A model generated the notes under the pieces. It worked only from the letters and a program-made list of their open reading frames with translations, was not told the DNA's origin and did not search any database. From Chelatococcus sp. (GTDB lineage Bacteria; Pseudomonadota; Alphaproteobacteria; Rhizobiales; Beijerinckiaceae): DNA of 64,000 nucleotides. Below are positions 16,530 through 23,752 of this stretch, piece after piece. Within the stretch, counting starts at the first letter, position 1; each line of letters begins with the position of its first letter. The stretch spans positions 24,068 through 88,067 of the forward strand of contig QFQY01000015.1 in assembly GCA_003248805.1 (NCBI GenBank). The letters run 5' to 3'. A program made the translations under genes and the position numbers.

Positions 16530-17444
16530 ATGCTGGCCAGCCTCATTGCCGTCTTCCTCGTCATCGCGACGGGCTGGGGTTTGCGCGCCGGCAACATCGT
16601 GCCGGCCAGTCACTGGAGCGGCGTGGAGCGCCTGAGCTACCAGCTTCTCTTTCCCGCGGTGGTGATCCACACCCTCGCCATGGCCGATCTCGGCCGGCTG
16701 CCGGTGCTGGCCATGGGGCTCAGCCTCGTGCTCGCGATCCTGAGCGTGGCCGCCCTGCTGATCCTGCTCAGGCCAGCCCTGGCGTCCGTCGGCATCGACG
16801 GGCCGGCGTTCACCTCGGTCTTCCAGGGCTCGGTCCGCTGGAACAGCTTCGTCGCGATGGCGCTTGCGGCCGGGCTCGCGGGCCGCGAGGGCACGACCCT
16901 GATGGCGATCGCGGTGGCGGCGATGATCCCGCTTCTGAACGTCATCTGCGTGCTGGTCCTGGTACGTCACTCCGGAGGCCGCGCCATGGGGTTCGGCGCG
17001 ACGCTGCGCTCGATCGTGCTGAATCCGTTCATCTGGTCCTCGGCGGCGGGTCTGCTGCTCAATCCGGTCCAGCGCTACCTGCCGATCGCCGTGACGAGCT
17101 ACATCGACATCCTCGGCCGCGCCGCACTCGGGATCGGCCTGCTCGCCGTCGGCGCCGGGCTCGATCTGCGCAGGATCGCGACGCCGAAGCCCGCGCACGG
17201 CCTCGCGATCCTGCTGAAGCTCGTCGCCATGCCGCTGCTGGCCTGGACCTTCGCGCAGTATTTCGGCCTGACGGGACCGGCGCTGACGATGACGGTCGTG
17301 GCCGCCTCCGTGCCGACGGCGACCGCCGCCTATTTCCTCGCCCGCGACCTCGGCGGCGATGCGCCCCTGATGGCCGAGATCATCACGATCCAGACGCTGC
17401 TGGCCATGCTGACGATTCCAGTCTCGGTCCTTCTCCTCGGCTGA
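16530..17444 (+). CDS. AEC family transporter (auxin efflux carrier-like permease)
   Basis: A 304-residue integral membrane protein with about ten hydrophobic helices, matching the AEC family of secondary transporters. The start at 16530 (MLASLIAVFLVIATGWGLRAGNI) is chosen because it places the first helix at the N-terminus as in family members; the upstream part of the frame is arginine-rich and improbable. Characteristic features are the first-helix glycine pattern, the segment YQLLFPAVVIHTLA, the mid-protein loop separating two five-helix halves, and the late motif SVPTATAAYFLARDLGG. Bacterial AEC proteins export or import small organic acids such as malate. No adjacent gene identifies a substrate. 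Confidence 0.88.
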   Translation: MLASLIAVFLVIATGWGLRAGNIVPASHWSGVERLSYQLLFPAVVIHTLAMADLGRLPVLAMGLSLVLAILSVAALLILLRPALASVGIDGPAFTSVFQGSVRWNSFVAMALAAGLAGREGTTLMAIAVAAMIPLLNVICVLVLVRHSGGRAMGFGATLRSIVLNPFIWSSAAGLLLNPVQRYLPIAVTSYIDILGRAALGIGLLAVGAGLDLRRIATPKPAHGLAILLKLVAMPLLAWTFAQYFGLTGPALTMTVVAASVPTATAAYFLARDLGGDAPLMAEIITIQTLLAMLTIPVSVLLLG

Positions 17445-17492
17445 TATCGGAACTTGAACAACCCGTCATCTGCACGCTAAGATTGTATTCGC

Positions 17493-17852
17493 ATGATCCA
17501 TTTCCCGATTATTGCGAATGCGACCGAGGCTGCCGGAGCCGACAGGCTCCGATATGAGGGAACCCGTTTTCCGATGACATCCAGTCCGCGAAGCCCCGCC
17601 CGCCCGGATCGGCAGGAGATCGCAGGCCACGGCGCCGAAGACGGCCGACAGGGCGAGCAGCACATTCTGCCGGCCTCCTTCGCGAGCGAAGCCGACCAGT
17701 ACGAGACCGCCGCCTATATCGAAGCCTTGAGCGCCGAGCTTCGCGCCATGGCGCGCGGCGCCGGGCTCGAGGGGCTGGCCTACTTCCTGGAGATGGTGCG
17801 GATCGAGGCGTCGATCCAGGTCGAGCGCAGCGCCCGCGCAACGGCGAGGTAA
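17493..17852 (+). CDS. Small hypothetical protein
   Basis: A 119-residue frame (alternative internal start at 17574). The first half is low-complexity and arginine/proline-rich. The second half, from residue about 65, reads as a compact amphipathic helical segment: DQYETAAYIEALSAELRAMA and GLEGLAYFLEMVRIEASIQV. That pattern is typical of short conserved Rhizobiales proteins of unknown function, often 60-100 residues, so the real gene may begin later than 17493. It stands between the AEC gene and the dprA stop codon. I do not recognise a domain with known function. Confidence 0.6.
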   Translation: MIHFPIIANATEAAGADRLRYEGTRFPMTSSPRSPARPDRQEIAGHGAEDGRQGEQHILPASFASEADQYETAAYIEALSAELRAMARGAGLEGLAYFLEMVRIEASIQVERSARATAR

Positions 17853-17937
17853 CGGGCACCGCCCCGCCTCTCGAGATTCGCGACAACATTCTGAGCCGGC
17901 TCAGGACACGCGCCTCCGACCGACAGCGAGCGCCGCG

Positions 17938-19158
17938 TTACATACGGGCGCGGCTCAGAGCGCCCCCGGGGTGGCGCAGCACGGTCCCGTCCAGTTCGAG
18001 CTCGATCAGCACGCGGCTGACCTCACGGGCGGGCCGTCCGCTGGCGCGGACGAGGTCGTCGAGCCCGACGGGCGTCGGCCCCAGCAGTCGCACCAGGATC
18101 TCGCGCGTCCCTTCCTCTCCGACGACCTCCTCCGGAAGCCAGGCGGCCGGTCCCGCCAAAGGCAGCGAGGGCGCGGCCGGCGTTTCGGTCATGCCCGGCA
18201 AGTCGAGTTCGTCCCAGAGCGGCTTCGTCTCGCGGTCGATCCCGCCGCCGTCGCGCATGGCGGCCGGCGGTGGCCAGCCCGCCGAGCCGGCCGAGAGCAG
18301 CGGCGCCAGAGCCTCGACGACATGGCCCGGCTCGGCACAGAGCGTCGCTCCCTCGCGGATGAGGTCGTTGCCGCCCTCGGCGCGCGGATCGAGCGGCGAG
18401 CCCGGCACCGCGAAGACCTGGCGGCCCTGCTCGTTGGCGAAGCGGGCGGTGATCAGCGAGCCCGAACGCCGCGCCGCTTCGACGACGACGGTGCCGAGCG
18501 AAAGACCCGAGATCAGCCGGTTGCGGCGCGGGAAGTCGCGGCCGCGCGGCGCCCAGCCCAGCGGCATTTCGCTGATGGCGGCGCCGGCATCGAGCATGCG
18601 GCGCAACAAGGGCAGGTTCTGGGGCGGATAGACCTCGTCGAGGCCGCCCGCGAGCACAGCGACGCTGCCGGCGACGCAACTCGCCTCATGCGCGGCGGTG
18701 TCGATGCCGCGTGCGAGGCCCGAGACGACGACGAATCCGGCCTCGCCGAAGGCGCGAGACAGCGTGGCGGTGAATTTCAGCCCGGCAGCGGAGGCGTTGC
18801 GGGAGCCGACGACGGCGATGCCGGGGCGCAGCAGGGCTTCGGAGCGGCCGAGCACGGCGATGAGCGGCGGGGCGCTGTCGATCGCCCGCAGCGGGACGGG
18901 ATAGTCCGGCTCGCCGATCGCGATCAACCGCGCCCCCAGCCCGTGGAGCGCGGCGAATTCGCGCTCGGCCTCGTCCGCGCTGCAAAGCCTGACGCTGCGG
19001 CCGGCGCGGCGCGCCAGCTCCGGCAGGTTTTCGAGCGCGGCACCCGCTCCGCCGAAGCGGTTCATCAGCGAGCGGAAGGTGCGCGGGCCGACGCTCTCGC
19101 TGCGGATCAGCCTGAGCCAGTCGAGGCGCTGGCGATCCGAAAGCAGGATGCCAGCCAT
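17938..19158 (-). CDS. dprA: DNA-processing protein DprA
   Basis: DprA/Smf binds incoming single-stranded DNA and loads RecA during natural transformation; it is also retained in many non-competent bacteria. The 406-residue protein has three parts: an N-terminal helical SAM-like region (QRLDWLRLIRSESVGPRTF), the extended Rossmann fold of the DprA family with GIAVVGSRNASAAGL, VVSGLARGIDTAAHEAS and AVLAGGLDEVYPPQN, and a C-terminal winged-helix domain (GPTPVGLDDLVRASGRPAREVSRVLIELELDG). It is the last gene of the run pyrB-pyrC-plsY-dprA, starting 7 bp after the plsY stop, so translational coupling is probable. Confidence 0.96.
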   Translation of the reverse strand: MAGILLSDRQRLDWLRLIRSESVGPRTFRSLMNRFGGAGAALENLPELARRAGRSVRLCSADEAEREFAALHGLGARLIAIGEPDYPVPLRAIDSAPPLIAVLGRSEALLRPGIAVVGSRNASAAGLKFTATLSRAFGEAGFVVVSGLARGIDTAAHEASCVAGSVAVLAGGLDEVYPPQNLPLLRRMLDAGAAISEMPLGWAPRGRDFPRRNRLISGLSLGTVVVEAARRSGSLITARFANEQGRQVFAVPGSPLDPRAEGGNDLIREGATLCAEPGHVVEALAPLLSAGSAGWPPPAAMRDGGGIDRETKPLWDELDLPGMTETPAAPSLPLAGPAAWLPEEVVGEEGTREILVRLLGPTPVGLDDLVRASGRPAREVSRVLIELELDGTVLRHPGGALSRARM

Positions 19159-19165
19159 GCCGCGC

Positions 19166-19789
19166 CTAACCCTTCTGGCCGATCTTGCCTTCGCTGCCGG
19201 CGAGCAGGCGGGCGATGTTGCCGCGATGCATGATCCAGAGCAGGACGGAGAGCACCGCCATCAGCAGGGCGGTCTGGGGGCGGCCCAGCCAGAGCCAGAG
19301 CAGCAGCGGCGTGGCGAGACTCGCGGTCAGCGCCGAGAGCGAGGAGTATTTGCTGAGCTTCGCCACCGCGAGCCAGATCGCCGCGAAAGCGAGCGCGACC
19401 GGCCAGGCGAGCCCGATCAGCAGCCCGAGATAGGTCGCCACGCCCTTCCCGCCCCTGAAGCCGAGCCAGACCGGAAAGAGATGTCCGAGAAAGGCGCCGA
19501 GCCCGGCCACGAGCGCAGCCTCCCGGCCGCCAAGGAGCCAGCCCGCGAGCAGGACGGCGACTGTGCCCTTCAGCATGTCGCCCAGCAGCGTCAGCGCCGC
19601 GAGCTTCTTGTTGCCGGTGCGCAGGACGTTGGTCGCGCCGATATTGCCAGAGCCGATGCTGCGCAGGTCAGGGCCGCCGGACAGCCGCGTCAGCACCATG
19701 CCGAACGGAATGGAGCCCAAAAGATAGCCGAGCGCGAGCGCGATCAGGCTCGCTGTCGGCGACAGGCTCCAGGTCAACGTCTCCGGCAT
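19166..19789 (-). CDS. plsY: Glycerol-3-phosphate acyltransferase PlsY
   Basis: Integral membrane enzyme that transfers acyl groups from acyl-phosphate to glycerol-3-phosphate, the first step of phospholipid synthesis. At 207 residues it has the expected size and several membrane helices. The three PlsY motifs are recognisable: LGYLLGSIPFGMVLTR followed by DLRSIGSGNIGATNVLR, and GAFLGHLFPVWLGFRGGKGVATYLG, which carries the phosphate-binding GGKGVAT loop. Order and spacing with dprA downstream and pyrC upstream are those of other Rhizobiales. Confidence 0.97.
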   Translation of the reverse strand: MPETLTWSLSPTASLIALALGYLLGSIPFGMVLTRLSGGPDLRSIGSGNIGATNVLRTGNKKLAALTLLGDMLKGTVAVLLAGWLLGGREAALVAGLGAFLGHLFPVWLGFRGGKGVATYLGLLIGLAWPVALAFAAIWLAVAKLSKYSSLSALTASLATPLLLWLWLGRPQTALLMAVLSVLLWIMHRGNIARLLAGSEGKIGQKG

Positions 19790-19881
19790 GCCACTCCCCC
19801 GCCCCGATCAGGCTCTCACAAGCAGGCCCCGCAGCGCTAGAGCCGAATCCGTCTCTCACCTTGAGAGAGACCTCTTTGCCG

Positions 19882-21186
19882 CTAGCCCGGCTGGTACTCG
19901 TAGACGATCCGCCCGCCGACGAGCGTCGTGAGCACGATGCCTTCGAGGCGCGCCTCGTCGAACGGCGAGTTCTTGGCCCGCGACTTCAGCTTCCGCTTGT
20001 CGACGACGAAGGGCCCCTCGGCGTCGAGCAGCATGAGGTCGGCCGGCGCCCCCGCGGACAGCCGACCGCATGGAAGCCCGAGGAGATCAGCCGGCCGCGC
20101 CGAGAGCGCGGCGAGCAGCTTCGGCAGGTCGATTTGCCCCGCCTGCACCATGCGCAACGCGGCCGGCAGCAGCGTCTCGATGCCGAGCGCTCCGTCCGCG
20201 GCTTCGGCGAAGGGCTGGCGCTTGGTCTCGACGTCCTGCGGGTCGTGATCGGAGACCACGACGTCGATGACGCCTTCGGCGAGCGCCGCCACCATGGCGA
20301 GGCGCTCGTCCTCATGCCTCAGCGGCGGCGAGACCTTGCAGAAGGTGCGGTAGTCGCCGACATCGTTCTCGTTGAGGGTGAGATTGTTGATCGACACGCC
20401 GCAGGTGATGCGGACCCCCTCGGCCTTGGCGCGGCGGACGAGCGCCACCGATTCGGAGCAGGAGATCATCGCGGCGTGGTAGCGGGCGCCGGTCGCGCGG
20501 GCGAGGCGGATGTCGCGTTCGAGCATGATCGTCTCGGCCTCCTCGGGAATGCCCGGGAGGCCCTTGCGCGTGGCGAACTCGCCTTCGTTCATCACGCCCG
20601 TGCCGCGCAGCTGCGCGTCCTCGACATGGTTCATGATGAGCGCGTCGAAGTCGCGCGCATAGGTCAGCGCGCGGCGCATGACCTGCGCGTTGCGCAGGCC
20701 GCGCGGCCCGTCGCCGAAGGCCACGGCGCCGGCTTCCAGCAGCAGGCCGAACTCGGTGATCTCCTGGCCCGCCAGGCCCTTGGTCAAGGCGGCGCAGGGC
20801 AGCACGTTGACGATCGCCTTGTCGCGGGCGCGGCGGCGCAGGAAGTCGATGGTCGCCGGGTCGTCGATCGGCGGGTCGGTGTCCGGCCGGCACAGCACGG
20901 TGGTCACGCCACCGGCGGCGGCCGCGTGTGAGCCCGTGCCGAGCGTCTCGCGGAACTCCGCGCCCGGCTCGCCGAGGAAGGCGCGCAGGTCGACGAGACC
21001 CGGTGCGACGACGTGTCCGCCGGCGTCGATGCGCCGGGCGCCCTCGGGTGTGGCCGGTGCGGCCTCGCCCCAGGTCACACCGGCGATCAGCCCGTCCCGC
21101 AGCAGCAGCGCTCCCGTCCCGTCCCGGCCGGTGGCCGGGTCGACGAGGCGCGCATTCACGATGGCGATGTCCTGAAGCTCAGCCAT
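19882..21186 (-). CDS. pyrC: Dihydroorotase-like protein (PyrC', metal ligands largely lost)
   Basis: Type I dihydroorotase homologue of 434 residues, next to pyrB. In active enzymes the first strand ends in an H-x-H metal motif (typically DVHVHLREPG). Here it reads PGLVDLRAFLGEPGAEFRET, so both histidines are replaced while the flanking EPG and RET are kept. A second usual ligand, in the segment HIxHIST, is also altered (YHAAMISCSES). The aspartate in VVSDHDPQ is retained. This matches the non-catalytic PyrC' partners that assemble with aspartate transcarbamoylase in class A complexes. The likely role is structural, supporting PyrB, with a true dihydroorotase encoded elsewhere. It lies 63 bp downstream of pyrB on the same strand. 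Residual activity cannot be excluded from sequence. Confidence 0.9.
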   Translation of the reverse strand: MAELQDIAIVNARLVDPATGRDGTGALLLRDGLIAGVTWGEAAPATPEGARRIDAGGHVVAPGLVDLRAFLGEPGAEFRETLGTGSHAAAAGGVTTVLCRPDTDPPIDDPATIDFLRRRARDKAIVNVLPCAALTKGLAGQEITEFGLLLEAGAVAFGDGPRGLRNAQVMRRALTYARDFDALIMNHVEDAQLRGTGVMNEGEFATRKGLPGIPEEAETIMLERDIRLARATGARYHAAMISCSESVALVRRAKAEGVRITCGVSINNLTLNENDVGDYRTFCKVSPPLRHEDERLAMVAALAEGVIDVVVSDHDPQDVETKRQPFAEAADGALGIETLLPAALRMVQAGQIDLPKLLAALSARPADLLGLPCGRLSAGAPADLMLLDAEGPFVVDKRKLKSRAKNSPFDEARLEGIVLTTLVGGRIVYEYQPG

Positions 21187-21249
21187 TCCGGGTTCCGTCA
21201 GCTCCGTCTCGATCGAAAATGCGCCGGGCCAGGACGACGCCCACCGGGC

Positions 21250-22194
21250 TCAGCCATTGGGCAGATGCTGCGCCAGCGCGTCGAGCACCGCCATGCGGAC
21301 CGCGACCCCCATCTCGACCTGCTCGCGGATCAGCGACTGGGCGCCGTCGGCGACTTCGGAGGAGATCTCGACGCCGCGATTCATCGGGCCGGGATGCATG
21401 ACGAGGGCGTCGGCCGCCGCGAGGCCGAGCTTCTCGAGATCGAGGCCGAAATAGCGGAAATATTCTTTCGAGGACGGCACGAAGGCGCCGTTCATGCGCT
21501 CGAGCTGGAGACGCAGCATCATGACGATGTCGGCGCCCTCGAGCCCCTTCCGCATGTCGGTGAAGACCTCGACGCCCATGCGCTCGATGCCGGCCGGCAT
21601 CAGCGTGGAGGGCGCGATGAGCCGCACCTTGGCGCCGAGCGCGTTGAGCAGGATGATGTTGGAACGGGCGACGCGCGAATGCAGGATGTCGCCGCAGATC
21701 GCGATGGTCAGCCCGGCGATCCGGCCCTTGTTGCGGCGGATCGTCAGGGCGTCGAGCAGGGCCTGGGTCGGGTGCTCATGGGCGCCGTCGCCGGCGTTGA
21801 CCACCGAGCAGCCGACCTTGCGGGCGAGCAGATTGACCGCGCCGGCGGCGTGATGGCGCACCACCAGAATGTCGGGCCGCATCGCGTTCAGCGTCGCGGC
21901 CGTGTCGATCAGCGTCTCGCCCTTCTTCACCGAGGAGGAGGCGACCGACATGTTCATCACGTCGGCGCCGAGCCGCTTGCCGGCGAGCTCGAAGGAGGCC
22001 TGTGTCCGGGTCGAGGGCTCGAAGAACAGATTGATCTGGGTGCGTCCGCGCAGCGTCGCGGACTTTTTCTCGATCTGCCGCGACAGCGCGACATAGGAGT
22101 CGGCCCGGTCCAGCAGTGCCTCGATGTCCAAATGCGAGAGCCCCTCGATGCCGAGGAGGTGCCGGTGCGGATAGAGCGGTGCTGGCGATGTCAT
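21250..22194 (-). CDS. pyrB: Aspartate carbamoyltransferase catalytic subunit
   Basis: Catalyses carbamoyl phosphate plus aspartate to carbamoyl aspartate, the committed step of pyrimidine synthesis. The start at 22194 (MTSPAPLYPHRHLLGIEGLS) gives 314 residues, the usual length; 16 further codons upstream are open but unlike the family. The carbamoyl-phosphate loop is LFFEPSTRTQASFELAGKRL, followed by SVKKGETLIDTA, HHAAGAVN and NAGDGAHEHPTQALLDALTI, all canonical. The aspartate-binding domain contains MMLRLQLERM and VMHPGPMNRGVEIS. It is the first gene of the pyrB-pyrC-plsY-dprA run. No PyrI regulatory subunit is present, as expected for an alphaproteobacterial class A/B enzyme. Confidence 0.97.
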   Translation of the reverse strand: MTSPAPLYPHRHLLGIEGLSHLDIEALLDRADSYVALSRQIEKKSATLRGRTQINLFFEPSTRTQASFELAGKRLGADVMNMSVASSSVKKGETLIDTAATLNAMRPDILVVRHHAAGAVNLLARKVGCSVVNAGDGAHEHPTQALLDALTIRRNKGRIAGLTIAICGDILHSRVARSNIILLNALGAKVRLIAPSTLMPAGIERMGVEVFTDMRKGLEGADIVMMLRLQLERMNGAFVPSSKEYFRYFGLDLEKLGLAAADALVMHPGPMNRGVEISSEVADGAQSLIREQVEMGVAVRMAVLDALAQHLPNG

Positions 22195-22349
22195 TTGAAG
22201 AGGGGTGTTTAGGCGCGAGTCGTGGCGGGCGCAAGCAGGCATGAGCGCCTTTGCGACGCGATGGGCTCCGGGCAGTGGATGTCCACCGCAAAGGGCGCTA
22301 GGGGAGGCTCGCGCGCAGCCGCCGCGCCCGTTTCCCGAGGAGCCCGCCC

Positions 22350-23486
22350 TTGTCCGACCAGACCGCAGCCTATTGTCCGCCGGTTCACGGCAGCGCCTGG
22401 GACATGATCGCGCCTTCCGGCGCGGGTTTCGACGCGGAGCGCCTTCAGGAAGCCGTCGCCTTCGCGCAGGCGCATGAGAGCCCCTGGCCGCGCAGCCTGT
22501 ACTACCCGGACGGCAGCTATGTCGGGAATGTCGAGTGGAACGAGACGGGGCCGTGGAGCGAGGTCGTCGGCCCGGTGCGCGAGCGCGGCGGACCGGCCGG
22601 CCTCGTTCTGAAGGGCGGGCGGATCGTCGCGGAATGGGGCGACACGAACCGCACCGACATGACCTTCTCGATCGCGAAGAGCTACCTCTCCGTCCTGGCC
22701 GGGCTCGCTTTCGCGGACGGCCTGATCCGCGATGTCGAGGAGCCGGTCGGCCGGACGGTGCCCGGCCCGTTCTTCGAGAGCGCGCATAACGCGAAGATCA
22801 CCTGGCGCCATCTGCTGCAGCAGTCCAGCGAGTGGCAGGGCGAGATCTTCGGCAAGTCCGATCAGGTCGACCATCGGCGCCAGATCGGCCCCGGTGCCGA
22901 CAACAGCCGCAAGGGCGAGCTGCGCGACCTGAACGAGCCCGGAACCTTCTACGAATACAACGACGTGCGCGTGAACGTGCTCGGCTACGCCCTGCTCTCG
23001 CGCTTTCGCCGGCCTCTGCCGGAGGTGCTGCGCGAGCGGATCATGGACCCGATCGGCGCCTCGCAGGACTGGGAGTGGCAGGGATACCGCAACTCCTTCG
23101 TCGAGATCGACGGGCGCGAGATCCAGTCGGTGCCCGGCGGAGGGCATTGGGGCGGCGGACTCTTCATCGGTGCGCGGGATCATGCGCGCTTCGGTCTGCT
23201 GGTCGCGCGAAAGGGCCAGTGGGGCGGGCGGGCGCTCATCCCGGCGGCGTGGGTCGAACGGATGCTCACGCCGTCGCCGACCCTCGCCAATTACGGCTAT
23301 CTCTGGTGGCTGAACTGGGGCCCGGCGGCGCGCGCCCATGTTCCGGCCTCCGCGTTCTCGGCGCTGGGAGCCGGAACCAATGTGATCTGGGTCGATCCGG
23401 AGCACGAGATCGTCGCGGTTCTGCGCTGGATCAACGGCGCCTCGGTCGACGGATTCGTCGACCGGCTGCTCGCGGCGATGGCCTGA
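22350..23486 (+). CDS. Serine hydrolase, class C beta-lactamase / esterase family
   Basis: A 378-residue protein of the beta-lactamase-related serine hydrolase family (penicillin-binding-protein-like fold). The start is a TTG at 22350, preceded by GAGGAG; no ATG fits. The catalytic Ser-x-x-Lys is TFSIAKSYLS near residue 109. The second motif Y-x-N lies in FYEYNDVRVNV near residue 206, and the third (normally H/K-T/S-G) is represented by GGGHWGGGLFIGARDHARFG. No signal peptide is visible, which points to a cytoplasmic esterase, amidase or 6-aminohexanoate-dimer-hydrolase-like enzyme rather than a periplasmic beta-lactamase. It stands alone between pyrB, divergent to it, and topA. Confidence 0.85.
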   Translation: MSDQTAAYCPPVHGSAWDMIAPSGAGFDAERLQEAVAFAQAHESPWPRSLYYPDGSYVGNVEWNETGPWSEVVGPVRERGGPAGLVLKGGRIVAEWGDTNRTDMTFSIAKSYLSVLAGLAFADGLIRDVEEPVGRTVPGPFFESAHNAKITWRHLLQQSSEWQGEIFGKSDQVDHRRQIGPGADNSRKGELRDLNEPGTFYEYNDVRVNVLGYALLSRFRRPLPEVLRERIMDPIGASQDWEWQGYRNSFVEIDGREIQSVPGGGHWGGGLFIGARDHARFGLLVARKGQWGGRALIPAAWVERMLTPSPTLANYGYLWWLNWGPAARAHVPASAFSALGAGTNVIWVDPEHEIVAVLRWINGASVDGFVDRLLAAMA

Positions 23487-23621
23487 CGAGGACCATCGGC
23501 GCGTCCCGGCGGCCGCGTCTCCCCCTGCCGCCTTGCCGGCGCCGCCTGTGCTCCCCATCTCACGGTCCGGACAGAAACGCGGGCATTCGGGCTCCGGCTG
23601 CCCTGTCGGCGCAATCCGCGT

Positions 23622-23650
23622 TTGACACGGCATCCGCCCTGACCCACTTT
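23622..23650 (+). promoter_or_regulatory. Candidate promoter upstream of topA
   Basis: A consensus -35 hexamer TTGACA (23622-23627) lies 17 bp before CACTTT (23645-23650), a poor -10. The spacing and position, about 100 bp before the topA start, fit a sigma-70-type promoter, but the -10 is degenerate. Confidence 0.35.
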
Positions 23651-23752
23651 CGCGCGCAATTCCGAACCGCCGGAGAATTCGCCGGTCGCGGGACCGCCCC
23701 GAACGGGGCCGGTGCCGCGCTCCGGTGAAGCCGTTTACCGAGACACCGAACC

